This document shows positions 1-9,132 of a DNA stretch of 64,000 bases, in pieces; positions within the stretch are counted from its first letter, which is position 1, and each line of letters begins with the position of its first letter. The stretch spans positions 1,152,005 through 1,216,004 of the forward strand of contig NZ_SDOZ01000002.1 of the NCBI RefSeq assembly GCF_004134775.1. The letters are read 5' to 3'. The notes beneath the pieces are model-generated. The model made no database searches and had not been told where the DNA came from. It saw only the letters and a program-made list of their open reading frames with translations. The translations under genes were made by a program, and so were the position numbers. The DNA comes from Candidatus Borkfalkia ceftriaxoniphila (GTDB taxonomy: Bacteria; Bacillota; Clostridia; Christensenellales; Borkfalkiaceae).

Positions 1-1
1 A

Positions 2-733
2 AGTTCGCTCATCTACGGGCATCAGGTATCCGTCAGTTACGTGTACGACGTGAACGACGTGAAGACGGAAGAATTCGCGGATTACGAAACGTCGGGCTTT
101 CCCGAACTGAAAGAAAAACTGATCTCGGGCAAGGACGTAAAGATCGTCGCCATCGGCGACAGCGTGGCGGAGGGCTGCTCTTCCAGCGGGCATTTCGGCC
201 ATGCGCCCTACATGGAAAACTGGGTGGATCAGTCCGCAAAAGCGCTCGACGAGAAATATACGGGCAAAGTGAGCGTCAAAAACGTGGCGGTGGGCGGAAA
301 AACTTCGGAATGGGGCAGCGCCGCCGCGCAGATCAACGCCGTCGCATCGGAAACGCCCGATCTCGTGATGATCCATTTCGGCATCAACGACGCGGGCGGC
401 GACATGACGCCCGGCACCTACCGCGACAATATCGAAAAGATCGTGGCGGACGTACAGGCGCGCGTGCCCGACTGCGAATTTATGCTCATCAAGGCGTTTG
501 CGCCCAATTCCGCCAATTACAATTACAATACGTTCAAGGCGTATTGGAAAAAACTCGACGAGATCGCCGAAAGTTATCGGGAAGCGTTCACGCTGGATAT
601 GTTTACGCCCAGTCTTACGCTCCTCCAAAACAAGAAATACATGGACGTGACAGGCAACGGGATCAACCATGTGAATGATTACAGCAGCAGGCTGTACGCC
701 ATGAACATTTTGTCTGCGCTGATCAAATATTAA
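2..733 (+). CDS. SGNH/GDSL-type esterase, 5' truncated by window edge
   Basis: C-terminal part of an SGNH-fold hydrolase, probably removing acetyl or similar ester groups from glycans. Block I reads GDSVAEGC (Ser nucleophile), block III is FGINDAG, and the C-terminal His sits in GINHVND. The reading frame is open to base 2. Residues just before the first possible start (a GTG at 41) align with the interior of the full-length SGNH lipoprotein at 14384-15583, so that GTG is not the real start. It is followed 13 bases later by an ABC binding-protein gene, so it looks like part of the same operon. The substrate cannot be told from sequence. Confidence 0.85.
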   Translation, partial: SSLIYGHQVSVSYVYDVNDVKTEEFADYETSGFPELKEKLISGKDVKIVAIGDSVAEGCSSSGHFGHAPYMENWVDQSAKALDEKYTGKVSVKNVAVGGKTSEWGSAAAQINAVASETPDLVMIHFGINDAGGDMTPGTYRDNIEKIVADVQARVPDCEFMLIKAFAPNSANYNYNTFKAYWKKLDEIAESYREAFTLDMFTPSLTLLQNKKYMDVTGNGINHVNDYSSRLYAMNILSALIKY

Positions 734-746
734 AAGGAGTTAAACG

Positions 747-2165
747 ATGAAAAAATTCTTAACGGTTTTACTCGCGGGACTGCTTTCCCTCGCCGTATTG
801 AGCGGCTGCGACAGGACGCCGTCCAAACCCAAGCCCGTGGATCCGGACGATATCACGGTCAATCTCGACCCGAATATGGAAGCGACCATCGAGATCATGG
901 TGCCCGGCGGCAACGTCAACGAGCGCACGATGATCCAGTGCCTGATCGACGATTTCGCCGATCTCTTTCCAAACGTGACCATCGAAATGAGTTACGTTTC
1001 GGTAGACAACTACGTCAGCGCGGTGGGTCAACAGCAACTCGCAGGCACGCTGCCCGATATCGTGTGGAGCAATTCGCCCGATTTTTACGATCTGGTCGAA
1101 TCGGAAACGTTCGTCGATCTCACCCCTTACATAAAGGCGAACGAAATGCAGGATAAGGTGAATACCTATATCGGCGCGAACGGCGAAGCGGGCAAATACT
1201 CTTTCGAAAACGACTTCTACACCGAATTTTACGGCATGAGTTCGGTAGGGGAAAGTTGCTACGTCATTCCCCGCAGTTGCGATTCCGTCGTCACGTTCAT
1301 CAATACCGATATTCTGAGCAAGGCGGGCGTGGATCTCGATCCCGCGACCACCAAAGTCAAAAACGGCTGGACGTGGGACGATTTTATGGAAGTGTGCGCG
1401 AAAGTCAGAACGTACATGGATAACAACGGCATGCGAAACGATTACGTTTTCGATGCGAATCTGACGAGTTGGCTGTCCGTGTGCTATCCCATGCTCCTCT
1501 CCTACGGCGCCGAAGTTCTGAACGAAAAAGGCGAAGTCGCCATCGACAGCGCGGCGACGCGCGAATGCCTCGACATGGTCGCGGATCTCGTTTCCAAGCG
1601 CTATATCAACGATTCCACGGTCGCGACCAGCGGCTCTTTCGACAACGGCAAGAGCGCCATGCTCTTCCAGTCGGCTTCCGTTTCCCTGTACGCGAACAGA
1701 GTTGCCCTGAAAGGGAAAGTGGATCTCGTTTCCTTCCCCCTCATCACGGAGAACGATACGCCGAAGATCGGCGCGGGCGTGGCGGGTTACGCCATCAACG
1801 CCGCTTCCAAAAACAAAGAACTCGCTTGGGCGTTTCTGACCTATCTTTCCAGTTATGCGGGACAGCAGAAAATGGCGCTCAACGGCCTGAACCTCGCTTC
1901 CATCCGCAAAGACCTGTCCGATTACAAGAACGCCAACTGGGGCAAGGATTACGAAACGCTCAACCTGTCCGCCTATACGTACGGTTCGGAATATAAAGTA
2001 TCCTCCGACTTTTTCACGCGGACGAAACTTTCCGCTAAGGCGGGATTGCAGCAGGCGATCAAGCAGATGTTCAATAACGCCTGCAACGCAGAAAAGGCGA
2101 AAGATATGGACGCGATCATTTCCGCGACCGTGCGCGACATGAAAGACGCGATGATCGAATACTAA
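747..2165 (+). CDS. Sugar ABC transporter substrate-binding lipoprotein (CUT1)
   Basis: 472-residue extracellular solute-binding protein of the family-1 (MalE/UgpB-like) type. It has a signal peptide ending in the lipobox LSGC, with the lipidated Cys at residue 21, so it should be tethered outside the membrane. The start is the ATG at 747 behind AAGGAG. It is followed by two permease genes, giving the usual binding protein-permease-permease order. The substrate is probably an oligosaccharide released by the enzymes encoded downstream, but this is inferred from context only. Confidence 0.93.
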   Translation: MKKFLTVLLAGLLSLAVLSGCDRTPSKPKPVDPDDITVNLDPNMEATIEIMVPGGNVNERTMIQCLIDDFADLFPNVTIEMSYVSVDNYVSAVGQQQLAGTLPDIVWSNSPDFYDLVESETFVDLTPYIKANEMQDKVNTYIGANGEAGKYSFENDFYTEFYGMSSVGESCYVIPRSCDSVVTFINTDILSKAGVDLDPATTKVKNGWTWDDFMEVCAKVRTYMDNNGMRNDYVFDANLTSWLSVCYPMLLSYGAEVLNEKGEVAIDSAATRECLDMVADLVSKRYINDSTVATSGSFDNGKSAMLFQSASVSLYANRVALKGKVDLVSFPLITENDTPKIGAGVAGYAINAASKNKELAWAFLTYLSSYAGQQKMALNGLNLASIRKDLSDYKNANWGKDYETLNLSAYTYGSEYKVSSDFFTRTKLSAKAGLQQAIKQMFNNACNAEKAKDMDAIISATVRDMKDAMIEY

Positions 2166-2179
2166 AGCGAGAGGTTCGC

Positions 2180-3181
2180 ATGGATACGAAAAGCGTTAGC
2201 GAAAGGGCGGTTCAAAAGCCGCCCGAAAAGCGTCAAAAAAAAGAGAAGACGCCCTTCAAAAAGTTTTTGAAAAATAATTACACGGGCTGGCTGTTCAACG
2301 CGCCCCTTTTGATCGGGCTGTTGGTCTTTACGCTGATACCCGTCGTGTATTCGCTCTACATTTCTTTTTGGGGAACGAACGGCATCAATATCTGGAACTG
2401 GCGCGGGTTTGCTAACTACGTGCGCATGTTCACCGTCGACAAAAAAGAAATGGGCATTGTCTGCCTCAACACCTTCTACTACGTGGCGGTCAGCGTGCCC
2501 CTGGGACTGGTCACTTCCTATCTTTTGGCGGCGCTCGTCAACACGACCCTCATCAAGGGCGTCAATACCTTCCGCGTCATCTATTACCTTCCCTGCATGA
2601 TCCCCGCGGTCGCGGCGGCGCTTCTTTGGACGGATATGATGAAATATACCGCCAACCCCGAAACGATGGGCATCATGAACAAGATCTTGCAGGCGTTCGG
2701 GCTGTCCGCCTCGCGCTGGTTTCAAAGCGAAGGGCCGTCTGCCATCGCCTCGCTGTTCTTTATCAATCTGTGGAGCACGGGCAGCGGCATGATCTTATGG
2801 CTCTCCGCGTTCAAGAACATCGACAGGGGCATGTACGAGGCGGCGGATATCGAAGGCGCGTCGCGCTTCCGCAAATTTATCTCCATTACCATCCCCATGT
2901 CAACGCCCATGATCTTCTACAATCTCATCATGTCGGTCATCGGCTCCATTCAGTACACGGGAACGCTCCTGTATTCCACGGGCCCTCTGCCCGGAAGAGG
3001 AAGCGACGGGGAATCTTTGTATATGCTGGGCGTCAAGATCTACAACACGTCTTTTAAAATTTCCGGCGCGCAGGGCTACGCGGCGGCGCTCGCCTGGTTC
3101 ATGCTCGCGATCATCGCGGCGCTCACGGGCGTGCTGTTCAAAACCAGCAAATGGGTGTTTTACGGGGAGGACGCGCAATGA
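2180..3181 (+). CDS. Sugar ABC transporter permease (MalF/UgpA-like)
   Basis: 333-residue inner-membrane permease of the CUT1 type. After a Lys-rich cytoplasmic N-terminus it has about six membrane segments. The EAA loop that docks the ATPase is visible as YEAADIEGASRFRKF. It lies 14 bases after the binding protein, and its stop overlaps the start of the second permease (ATGA). No ATPase is encoded nearby. In Firmicutes such importers commonly share one MsmX-type ATPase encoded elsewhere. Confidence 0.94.
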   Translation: MDTKSVSERAVQKPPEKRQKKEKTPFKKFLKNNYTGWLFNAPLLIGLLVFTLIPVVYSLYISFWGTNGINIWNWRGFANYVRMFTVDKKEMGIVCLNTFYYVAVSVPLGLVTSYLLAALVNTTLIKGVNTFRVIYYLPCMIPAVAAALLWTDMMKYTANPETMGIMNKILQAFGLSASRWFQSEGPSAIASLFFINLWSTGSGMILWLSAFKNIDRGMYEAADIEGASRFRKFISITIPMSTPMIFYNLIMSVIGSIQYTGTLLYSTGPLPGRGSDGESLYMLGVKIYNTSFKISGAQGYAAALAWFMLAIIAALTGVLFKTSKWVFYGEDAQ

Positions 3182-4083
3182 GCGAATTTGCACAACTCGA
3201 AAACACCGCAGCCGCTATCTTACAGGAAAAGAACAGGCAGGCGCGCCGCGAAAAACTGATCCTGAAAATTTTTCTCTATATCTTAATGGGCGCGATCGCG
3301 ATCGTCTTGCTCTTTCCCTATTTTTACATGATCGTCAAGAGCCTGATGTCTGCGGAAGAAGTGGATAACCCTTACGCGGGATTTTTTCCGAAAGTGCCGC
3401 AGTTTATCAACTACGTGACGGTGTTCAAGACGGGTGGCTACGGCGAAGGCGTTCTGTGGACGCTGTGCATCATCGCGTTCAACCTGATCGCCGTGCCCTT
3501 TTCCGCCACGCTCATCGCCTATTCGTTCGCAAAACTGCGCTGGAAGGGGAGAGGCGTCATGTTCGCCGCCATGCTCGGCACCATGATGCTGCCCTCCGCG
3601 GTCACGCAGTTGCCGCTGTATATCATTTACAGCAAACTGGGATTTCTGAATACCATTCTGCCCTTTACCATTCCGAACCTGTTCGGCGGCGGCGCGGTGT
3701 ATATCTTTCTGATACGGCAATTTATGATGGGCATTCCCAACGAACTGGAAAACGCGGCGAAAATAGACGGCGCAAACGCCTTTGTGCGTTACTCGCGCAT
3801 CGTCGTGCCGCTGTGCAAGCCCGTTCTCATCTATGTGATGGTGCAGGTGTTTCTGGCGTACTGGGGCGATTACTACGGGCCCTTGGTCTACTGTACTTCC
3901 GCCACGGCGCCCAAAACGCTCGCGCTCGTTCTGTACAACTTTATCACCGACAACTCGCAGGGAACCAAGGTCAATATCCTGATGGCGGGCGCGGTGTTTA
4001 TGTCTGTCATTCCCACGATCCTGTTCGGGATCTTCCAGAAACAACTGATCGAAGGCGTCACGATGGGCAGTTTGAAGGGCTAA
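3178..4083 (+). CDS. Sugar ABC transporter permease (MalG/UgpE-like)
   Basis: 301-residue partner permease. The start is the ATG at 3178, which overlaps the previous stop by four bases and has GGGGAGG just upstream. An in-frame GTG at 3151 is less likely because it lies well inside the preceding gene. The protein has about six membrane helices and an EAA motif, NAAKIDGANAF. With the preceding permease it would form the channel of the CUT1 importer. Confidence 0.94.
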   Translation: MSEFAQLENTAAAILQEKNRQARREKLILKIFLYILMGAIAIVLLFPYFYMIVKSLMSAEEVDNPYAGFFPKVPQFINYVTVFKTGGYGEGVLWTLCIIAFNLIAVPFSATLIAYSFAKLRWKGRGVMFAAMLGTMMLPSAVTQLPLYIIYSKLGFLNTILPFTIPNLFGGGAVYIFLIRQFMMGIPNELENAAKIDGANAFVRYSRIVVPLCKPVLIYVMVQVFLAYWGDYYGPLVYCTSATAPKTLALVLYNFITDNSQGTKVNILMAGAVFMSVIPTILFGIFQKQLIEGVTMGSLKG

Positions 4084-4117
4084 AGCATTTCGACGGAAAA
4101 CCAAATACGGGGGTACT

Positions 4118-5935
4118 ATGAAAAAACCGATACAATGGATCGCCGCCGCGCTGATTTGCGCCATCGTCGCATGCAGCGTCGGATGCGATCCCAAAGATAA
4201 GCCGACGGAGCGCGTAGAAGATACCAGAAATCTTTCGGCGTTCGAATATACCGAAGCGAATCTGACCGCGACCGACGCGCTCGGACGCACCGCGCCCGCG
4301 GGCGATATTTCTAACGGCAACGACGTGGGCGTGTTCTATCACACCTGGCACGGCGTGCACGAAACGCCGGGCAAAGTGCTCGATATCACGAAAATCATGG
4401 CGGAAAATCCCGATTATCTGGGCAGCGACTATCTGTACGAAAACGCCGATAAGTTTCACTATTGGGGCGAGCCGCTCTACGGCTATTACTGTTCCGCCGA
4501 TCCCTGGGTGATCACCCGCCACGTCGAACTGATGATGGCGATGGGCATCGATTTTCTGGTGTACGACTACACCAACGCCACCGCCTATAACAAGGAGGCG
4601 GACGCGATCTTCGAAGTTTTGCAGAATTTCCGCGACCAGGGTTTCAACGTGCCGAAAGTCACCTTTTACACGAACACGCGTTCCGCGGACGTCGTCTGCG
4701 GATTGTACCGCCGCTATTACGAAAAGGGGCTTTACAAAGATCTGTGGTACGCGCCCGACGGCAAGCCTTTAATTATCGGCGTGAGCGAGGACGGACTCAT
4801 TTCGGCGCAGAATCGCGAACTGTACGCCATGCTCAAAGAGGATTTCTTCGATTTCCGCGAATCGCAGTGGCCGGACGGCAAGACCACCATCGAAAATCTC
4901 GAAACGGGCTTTCCTTGGATGAGTTGGCAGTATCCGCAAAAGAATTTCAACGGCATGATGAGCGTATCGCTCGCGCAGCATCCCGACGCGAAAATGAGCA
5001 ACGGCCCCTTGACCAACAACGGCAGGGGATTCGACTATAAAAAGATGCGCAACTATACTTCCAACTCCGACAAGGGCACCAATTATCAGGGGCAGTGGGA
5101 AACGGTATTCGAAAATAACGCCGATTCTTCCAAAAAGTACGTCGACCAGGTGCTCGTGACGGGCTTTAACGAATGGATGGCGATCAAACTCAACGACGGC
5201 AACGATTCTTATTTCGTCGATACGTTCTCCGAGGAATATTCCCGCGATATCGAGATGATGAAGGGCGGCTACGGCGACAACTTTGTCGTACAGACGCTCA
5301 TCAATACCCGCAAATACAAATATTCCGACGCGAAACACTACAAATACGATCTGAAAACCATGCCCCTCGACGATTTCAGCGCCGAAGCGTGGAAAGATGT
5401 CAAGAGCGAATATAAAGACCCCGTCGGCGACGCGCTCGCCCGCGACTACCGCGACGCGTTTTCGACCACCACTTACGTGGATAACAGCAACCGCAACGAT
5501 ATTTCTTCTGTCCGCATCGCGCACGACACAGCAAATCTGTATGTGCGGGTGGAAACTGCCGAAGCGGTCACCGCCTATAACGGTACGGATAAAAATTGGA
5601 TGAATCTGCTCATTCAGACGGAAAACGGCGGCGAGAACTCGTTTGCGGGTTTCCAGTACATCGTCAACCGTTCGCCCGACGGCAGCGGCAAAACGAGCGT
5701 GGAAAAGAGCAGGGGCGGCTTTTCTTGGGAAAGCGCGGGCTCGGCGCAATACGCCGTTTCTGGAAACGTCGTTTTATACAGTATTCCGTTGGCATCTCTG
5801 GGACTGACCGCACAGAATTGCTATATCCGCATCAAGGCGTGCGACAACGTGACCAAACCCGACGACATCATGGATTACTATGTGTCCGGCGACAGCGCGC
5901 CCATCGGCAGATTCGCCTATTCTTACGGATATTGA
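4118..5935 (+). CDS. GH99/WbsX-like glycosidase lipoprotein with C-terminal CBM9-like domain
   Basis: 605-residue predicted lipoprotein (lipid-attachment Cys about residue 23, weak lipobox SVGC). Residues about 65-400 look like the GH71/GH99/WbsX-type barrel: an early FYHTWHG strand, a GYYCSADPWVITRHVE segment and a late GFNEWMAI motif matching the NEW signature of this group. Residues about 440-605 resemble a CBM9/DOMON-type beta-sandwich. The next gene is a close paralogue. The family includes enzymes cleaving alpha-mannosidic linkages, but substrate here is unknown. The family placement is by motif recognition, not by search. Confidence 0.7.
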   Translation: MKKPIQWIAAALICAIVACSVGCDPKDKPTERVEDTRNLSAFEYTEANLTATDALGRTAPAGDISNGNDVGVFYHTWHGVHETPGKVLDITKIMAENPDYLGSDYLYENADKFHYWGEPLYGYYCSADPWVITRHVELMMAMGIDFLVYDYTNATAYNKEADAIFEVLQNFRDQGFNVPKVTFYTNTRSADVVCGLYRRYYEKGLYKDLWYAPDGKPLIIGVSEDGLISAQNRELYAMLKEDFFDFRESQWPDGKTTIENLETGFPWMSWQYPQKNFNGMMSVSLAQHPDAKMSNGPLTNNGRGFDYKKMRNYTSNSDKGTNYQGQWETVFENNADSSKKYVDQVLVTGFNEWMAIKLNDGNDSYFVDTFSEEYSRDIEMMKGGYGDNFVVQTLINTRKYKYSDAKHYKYDLKTMPLDDFSAEAWKDVKSEYKDPVGDALARDYRDAFSTTTYVDNSNRNDISSVRIAHDTANLYVRVETAEAVTAYNGTDKNWMNLLIQTENGGENSFAGFQYIVNRSPDGSGKTSVEKSRGGFSWESAGSAQYAVSGNVVLYSIPLASLGLTAQNCYIRIKACDNVTKPDDIMDYYVSGDSAPIGRFAYSYGY

Positions 5936-5945
5936 GAGGTAAGCC

Positions 5946-7790
5946 ATGAAAAAATTTATTTCCGTTCTATGCGCGGGGGTCATGTGTATGAGTCTGGCAG
6001 GCTGTGGCGGGACTGAAAAGCCCGAAACGTTCACGCGCGTCGAAGACACGAGAACGCTTTCGAGCGAACAGTACACGGCGCTCAATACCGTCGGCACGGA
6101 CGCGCTCGGCAGAGTCATCGAGGAAGCGGACAGAGCGCGCGAGGGCACCCGCTACGTGGGGATCTGGTACTCCCTGTGGGAGGGGCAGCACACCTATATG
6201 CAGTCGGCGATCTACGACAATCAGGTGCTTTTATCTACCGAGGAGGGCGCGGCAAAACTCGCCTCTCCCGACGACTGCGAGGAAACGCGGCTCAACGAAT
6301 TTCATTTCTGTTCGCAGCCGCTGTACGGTTACTATAATATGCGCGATCCCTGGGTGGTCGCAAGGCACGTGGAACTTCTCACCGCGGCGGGCGTCGATTA
6401 TCTTTGTTTCGACACTACCAACGCCATCGTATACAACGAAGTGGCGGAACTGGTCCTGAATACCCTGCAAACCTACCAAAATCAGGGCTTCAAAGTGCCC
6501 AAAGCCATGTTCTACGTCAATTCCAACACGGGCACGACCGCGCGGAAAATTTACAACGCTTTCTATCAGACGGAAAAGTACGACGATATCTGGTTCAGCC
6601 CCAACGGCAAACCCATGATCTGCGGCATCACCTCGGATAACCGCGGCGCGAGCGATCAGGTGCTCGCAAATCCCGATTATTCGGACGTATTCCCCGACAG
6701 CATCGCGGAGCGTTTCGATCTCCGCGAATCGCAGTGGCCGCAGGGCTCCATCGAGCACGAAAACGCGCTCCCCTGGATGAGTTGGAAATATCCGCAGAGC
6801 ATTCACCCGAATCTGAAAGCGATCAGCGTATCGGTGGCGCAGCACGACCCGTTCCAGATCAATTTCAGCGCGAAAGGCCCCACGAGCAGCCGCGGCTACG
6901 ACCACACGACGAAAAAAATCAGCAAAGATTACGGCGCGGGGCAGAACTTCGAAAGCCAGTGGAAGACCGTCTTCGATTACGAGGCGCAGGGCAAGACCGT
7001 CGAAAACGTACTCCTTACCAGTTGGAACGAATGGATGGCGATCAAGACCTTCAACGGCAACGAAACGGTGTTCTGCGACGTATACAACGAGGAGTATTCG
7101 CGCGATATCGAGATGATGAAGAGCGATCTGGGCGATAACTTCTATTTGCAGATGATCCGCAATATCCGCAAGTACAAGTACGAGGACGCCAAGCATTACA
7201 AATATCAGAAAATGACGATCGACCTTGCGGACGAAACGCTCGCGCAGTGGGAAAACGTGAAAGCGCATTACCGCGATTTTGCGGGCGACGCGATGGAGCG
7301 CAACTACAAGGATGCGGTCAACAAGGGCACGTATACCGATACGAGCAACCGCAACGATATCACCGACGTGAAAGTCGTGCACAATTCGACCGATCTGTTC
7401 GTGTACGTCAAAACGGCGAAAGAGATCACCGCCTACAACGGCACGGATACCAACTGGATGACGCTGTATCTCGGGAACGATTCCCAAGACGCGGATTTCC
7501 AGACGTATCAGTATATCGTCGGCCGCAGCCCGAAATCGGACGGCACGACCTCCGTCGAAAAATCGACGGGCGGGTTCAACTGGAAAAACGCGGGGAACGC
7601 GGAATACAAACTGTACGGCGACGTCATCGTATACAAGATCCCGCTGTCCTTGCTGGGCGTTTCCGCCGACAGTTGCCATCTCCGCCTGAAAGTGACCGAC
7701 AACGTGACGCATCCCGACGATATCATGGATTATTATATCAGCGGCGACTGCGCGCCCATCGGGAGGCTGAGTTACAGTTATGGCTATTAA
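5946..7790 (+). CDS. GH99/WbsX-like glycosidase lipoprotein, tandem paralogue
   Basis: 614-residue paralogue of the preceding gene with the same plan: signal peptide with lipobox SLAGC, barrel with DPWVVARHVE and SWNEWMAI, and a C-terminal CBM9-like domain. Both genes share the block NEEYSRDIEMMK or its variant and nearly the same tail (DDIMDYYxSGDxAPIGR). The two clearly arose by duplication and then diverged. It starts at 5946 behind GAGAGG and its end overlaps the following esterase gene by 11 bases, which suggests translational coupling. Confidence 0.72.
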   Translation: MKKFISVLCAGVMCMSLAGCGGTEKPETFTRVEDTRTLSSEQYTALNTVGTDALGRVIEEADRAREGTRYVGIWYSLWEGQHTYMQSAIYDNQVLLSTEEGAAKLASPDDCEETRLNEFHFCSQPLYGYYNMRDPWVVARHVELLTAAGVDYLCFDTTNAIVYNEVAELVLNTLQTYQNQGFKVPKAMFYVNSNTGTTARKIYNAFYQTEKYDDIWFSPNGKPMICGITSDNRGASDQVLANPDYSDVFPDSIAERFDLRESQWPQGSIEHENALPWMSWKYPQSIHPNLKAISVSVAQHDPFQINFSAKGPTSSRGYDHTTKKISKDYGAGQNFESQWKTVFDYEAQGKTVENVLLTSWNEWMAIKTFNGNETVFCDVYNEEYSRDIEMMKSDLGDNFYLQMIRNIRKYKYEDAKHYKYQKMTIDLADETLAQWENVKAHYRDFAGDAMERNYKDAVNKGTYTDTSNRNDITDVKVVHNSTDLFVYVKTAKEITAYNGTDTNWMTLYLGNDSQDADFQTYQYIVGRSPKSDGTTSVEKSTGGFNWKNAGNAEYKLYGDVIVYKIPLSLLGVSADSCHLRLKVTDNVTHPDDIMDYYISGDCAPIGRLSYSYGY

Positions 7791-9087
7791 AACTTTACTG
7801 AAAAAATGCGCGCTCGTTTCCCTCGCCTTATGCCTCGCGGCGCCCGCGCTTTGCGGCTGCGGCAAGGAGGGGGAAAACGAGAAACCCGAGGAGAAGAGAG
7901 AAATGACGAATCACGCCGTCTACGACAGAGTTTCTCTGCCCGACAGTTTGTGGCAGGCGCCGAAAATCATCGAGGATACCGAAAACGACAGGACGGAAAC
8001 AGGCATCGGCGGCACTATCAAAGCGATCTACTACCGCAGCGATTACAACGGGCAGGAAAGTTACGCGTTCGCCTATTTGGGGATCCCCGCAGGGGCGAGC
8101 GCAAGCAATAAAAAGCCCGCCGTACTTTTGGTGCACGGCGGGGGCGGCACGGCATACTGGCAATGGGTCAAAGAATGGGTCAACCGCGGCTACGTGGCGC
8201 TGGCGATGGATCTCGAGGGGCACGTGCCCAAAAAAGAAGGCACGTCCGACAATATGCCCGCAGACCTCTACACGAAATCGCAGTACCCCGCGCCGCACAA
8301 CCAGAATTACGGCGACGCGGATCTTCCCATCGAACAGACCTGGATGTATTACGCCGTATCCACGGCCATTTTAGGAAATTCCTTGCTGCACGGGCTTGAC
8401 TATGTGGATATTTACAAGGTCGGCGTCTGCGGCGTGAGTTGGGGCGGCGTGATCACCTCCATCATTTCGGGCTATGACGACCGTTTCGCATTTTCCGTGC
8501 CCATTTACTGCTCATTGAACCTCGCCGAGGCGAAGGGCGGCAACCTGAACGGTTATTACCGCGCCCATCCCGCCGCTCGCGTCTGGGACGACGACGAAGG
8601 ATTGAGCCGCGTCGAAACGCCGCTCTTCTTTCTGGCGATGAACGACGACGTGAACGCGTTTCCCGACAGTATATCCATGACGGCGGCGCGCTGCAAAAAC
8701 GCGACCGTTTCACTGGTGCGTAACTGGCTGCACAGCCACACGCACGCCTTTGCAAGACCCGAACCGTATGCCTTTGCCGATTCCATTGTCAAGGGCGGCG
8801 ACGGAATGGTAAAAGTCGTCGCGCAGCCCGAAAAGAGCAGCGGCTCGGTGAAAATTACCGTGCCCGAAGGGCTTTCGGTCAAGGCATATATCGCCTTTAC
8901 GGGCGGCGACATGAAAAAGATCCCCTCGTGGGGACATATCCGTCTGACGCTCAAAGAGGGCGAAGCGGCGTACGAGATCACCGACGAGATGAAAAAGGAA
9001 GCGGGCGGAGAAGTGACCTGGTTTTATATCTGGTTTACAGATAATTTCGACCGCGTGACTTCCACGCGGATGGTACAACTGATTTAA
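7780..9087 (+). CDS. Alpha/beta-hydrolase lipoprotein (acetylxylan-esterase/dienelactone-hydrolase-like)
   Basis: 435-residue secreted lipoprotein (Cys in ALCGC). The alpha/beta-hydrolase core shows the oxyanion strand LLVHGGGG, the nucleophile elbow GVSWGG (Ser220), a probable acid in LAMNDDVNAF and a His in HSHTHAF. It probably removes acyl groups from glycans or glycosides. A paralogue with the same layout lies in the second locus at 40506-41750. The start overlaps the end of the preceding glycosidase gene. Confidence 0.8.
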   Translation: MAIKTLLKKCALVSLALCLAAPALCGCGKEGENEKPEEKREMTNHAVYDRVSLPDSLWQAPKIIEDTENDRTETGIGGTIKAIYYRSDYNGQESYAFAYLGIPAGASASNKKPAVLLVHGGGGTAYWQWVKEWVNRGYVALAMDLEGHVPKKEGTSDNMPADLYTKSQYPAPHNQNYGDADLPIEQTWMYYAVSTAILGNSLLHGLDYVDIYKVGVCGVSWGGVITSIISGYDDRFAFSVPIYCSLNLAEAKGGNLNGYYRAHPAARVWDDDEGLSRVETPLFFLAMNDDVNAFPDSISMTAARCKNATVSLVRNWLHSHTHAFARPEPYAFADSIVKGGDGMVKVVAQPEKSSGSVKITVPEGLSVKAYIAFTGGDMKKIPSWGHIRLTLKEGEAAYEITDEMKKEAGGEVTWFYIWFTDNFDRVTSTRMVQLI

Positions 9088-9132
9088 TATCCGCCGAACG
9101 GATTTAAATAGAATTTTTCGAGGAGGAAAAAC

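Noticed and set aside
6231..7865. 544-codon antisense ORF opposite the second GH99-like gene
   Set aside because: It mirrors the codon bias of the real gene, has no ribosome site and an implausible His/Arg/Val-rich composition. Similar long antisense ORFs at 3283-4320, 4769-5749, 9334-10617, 11855-12952 and 12992-14074 were rejected for the same reason.
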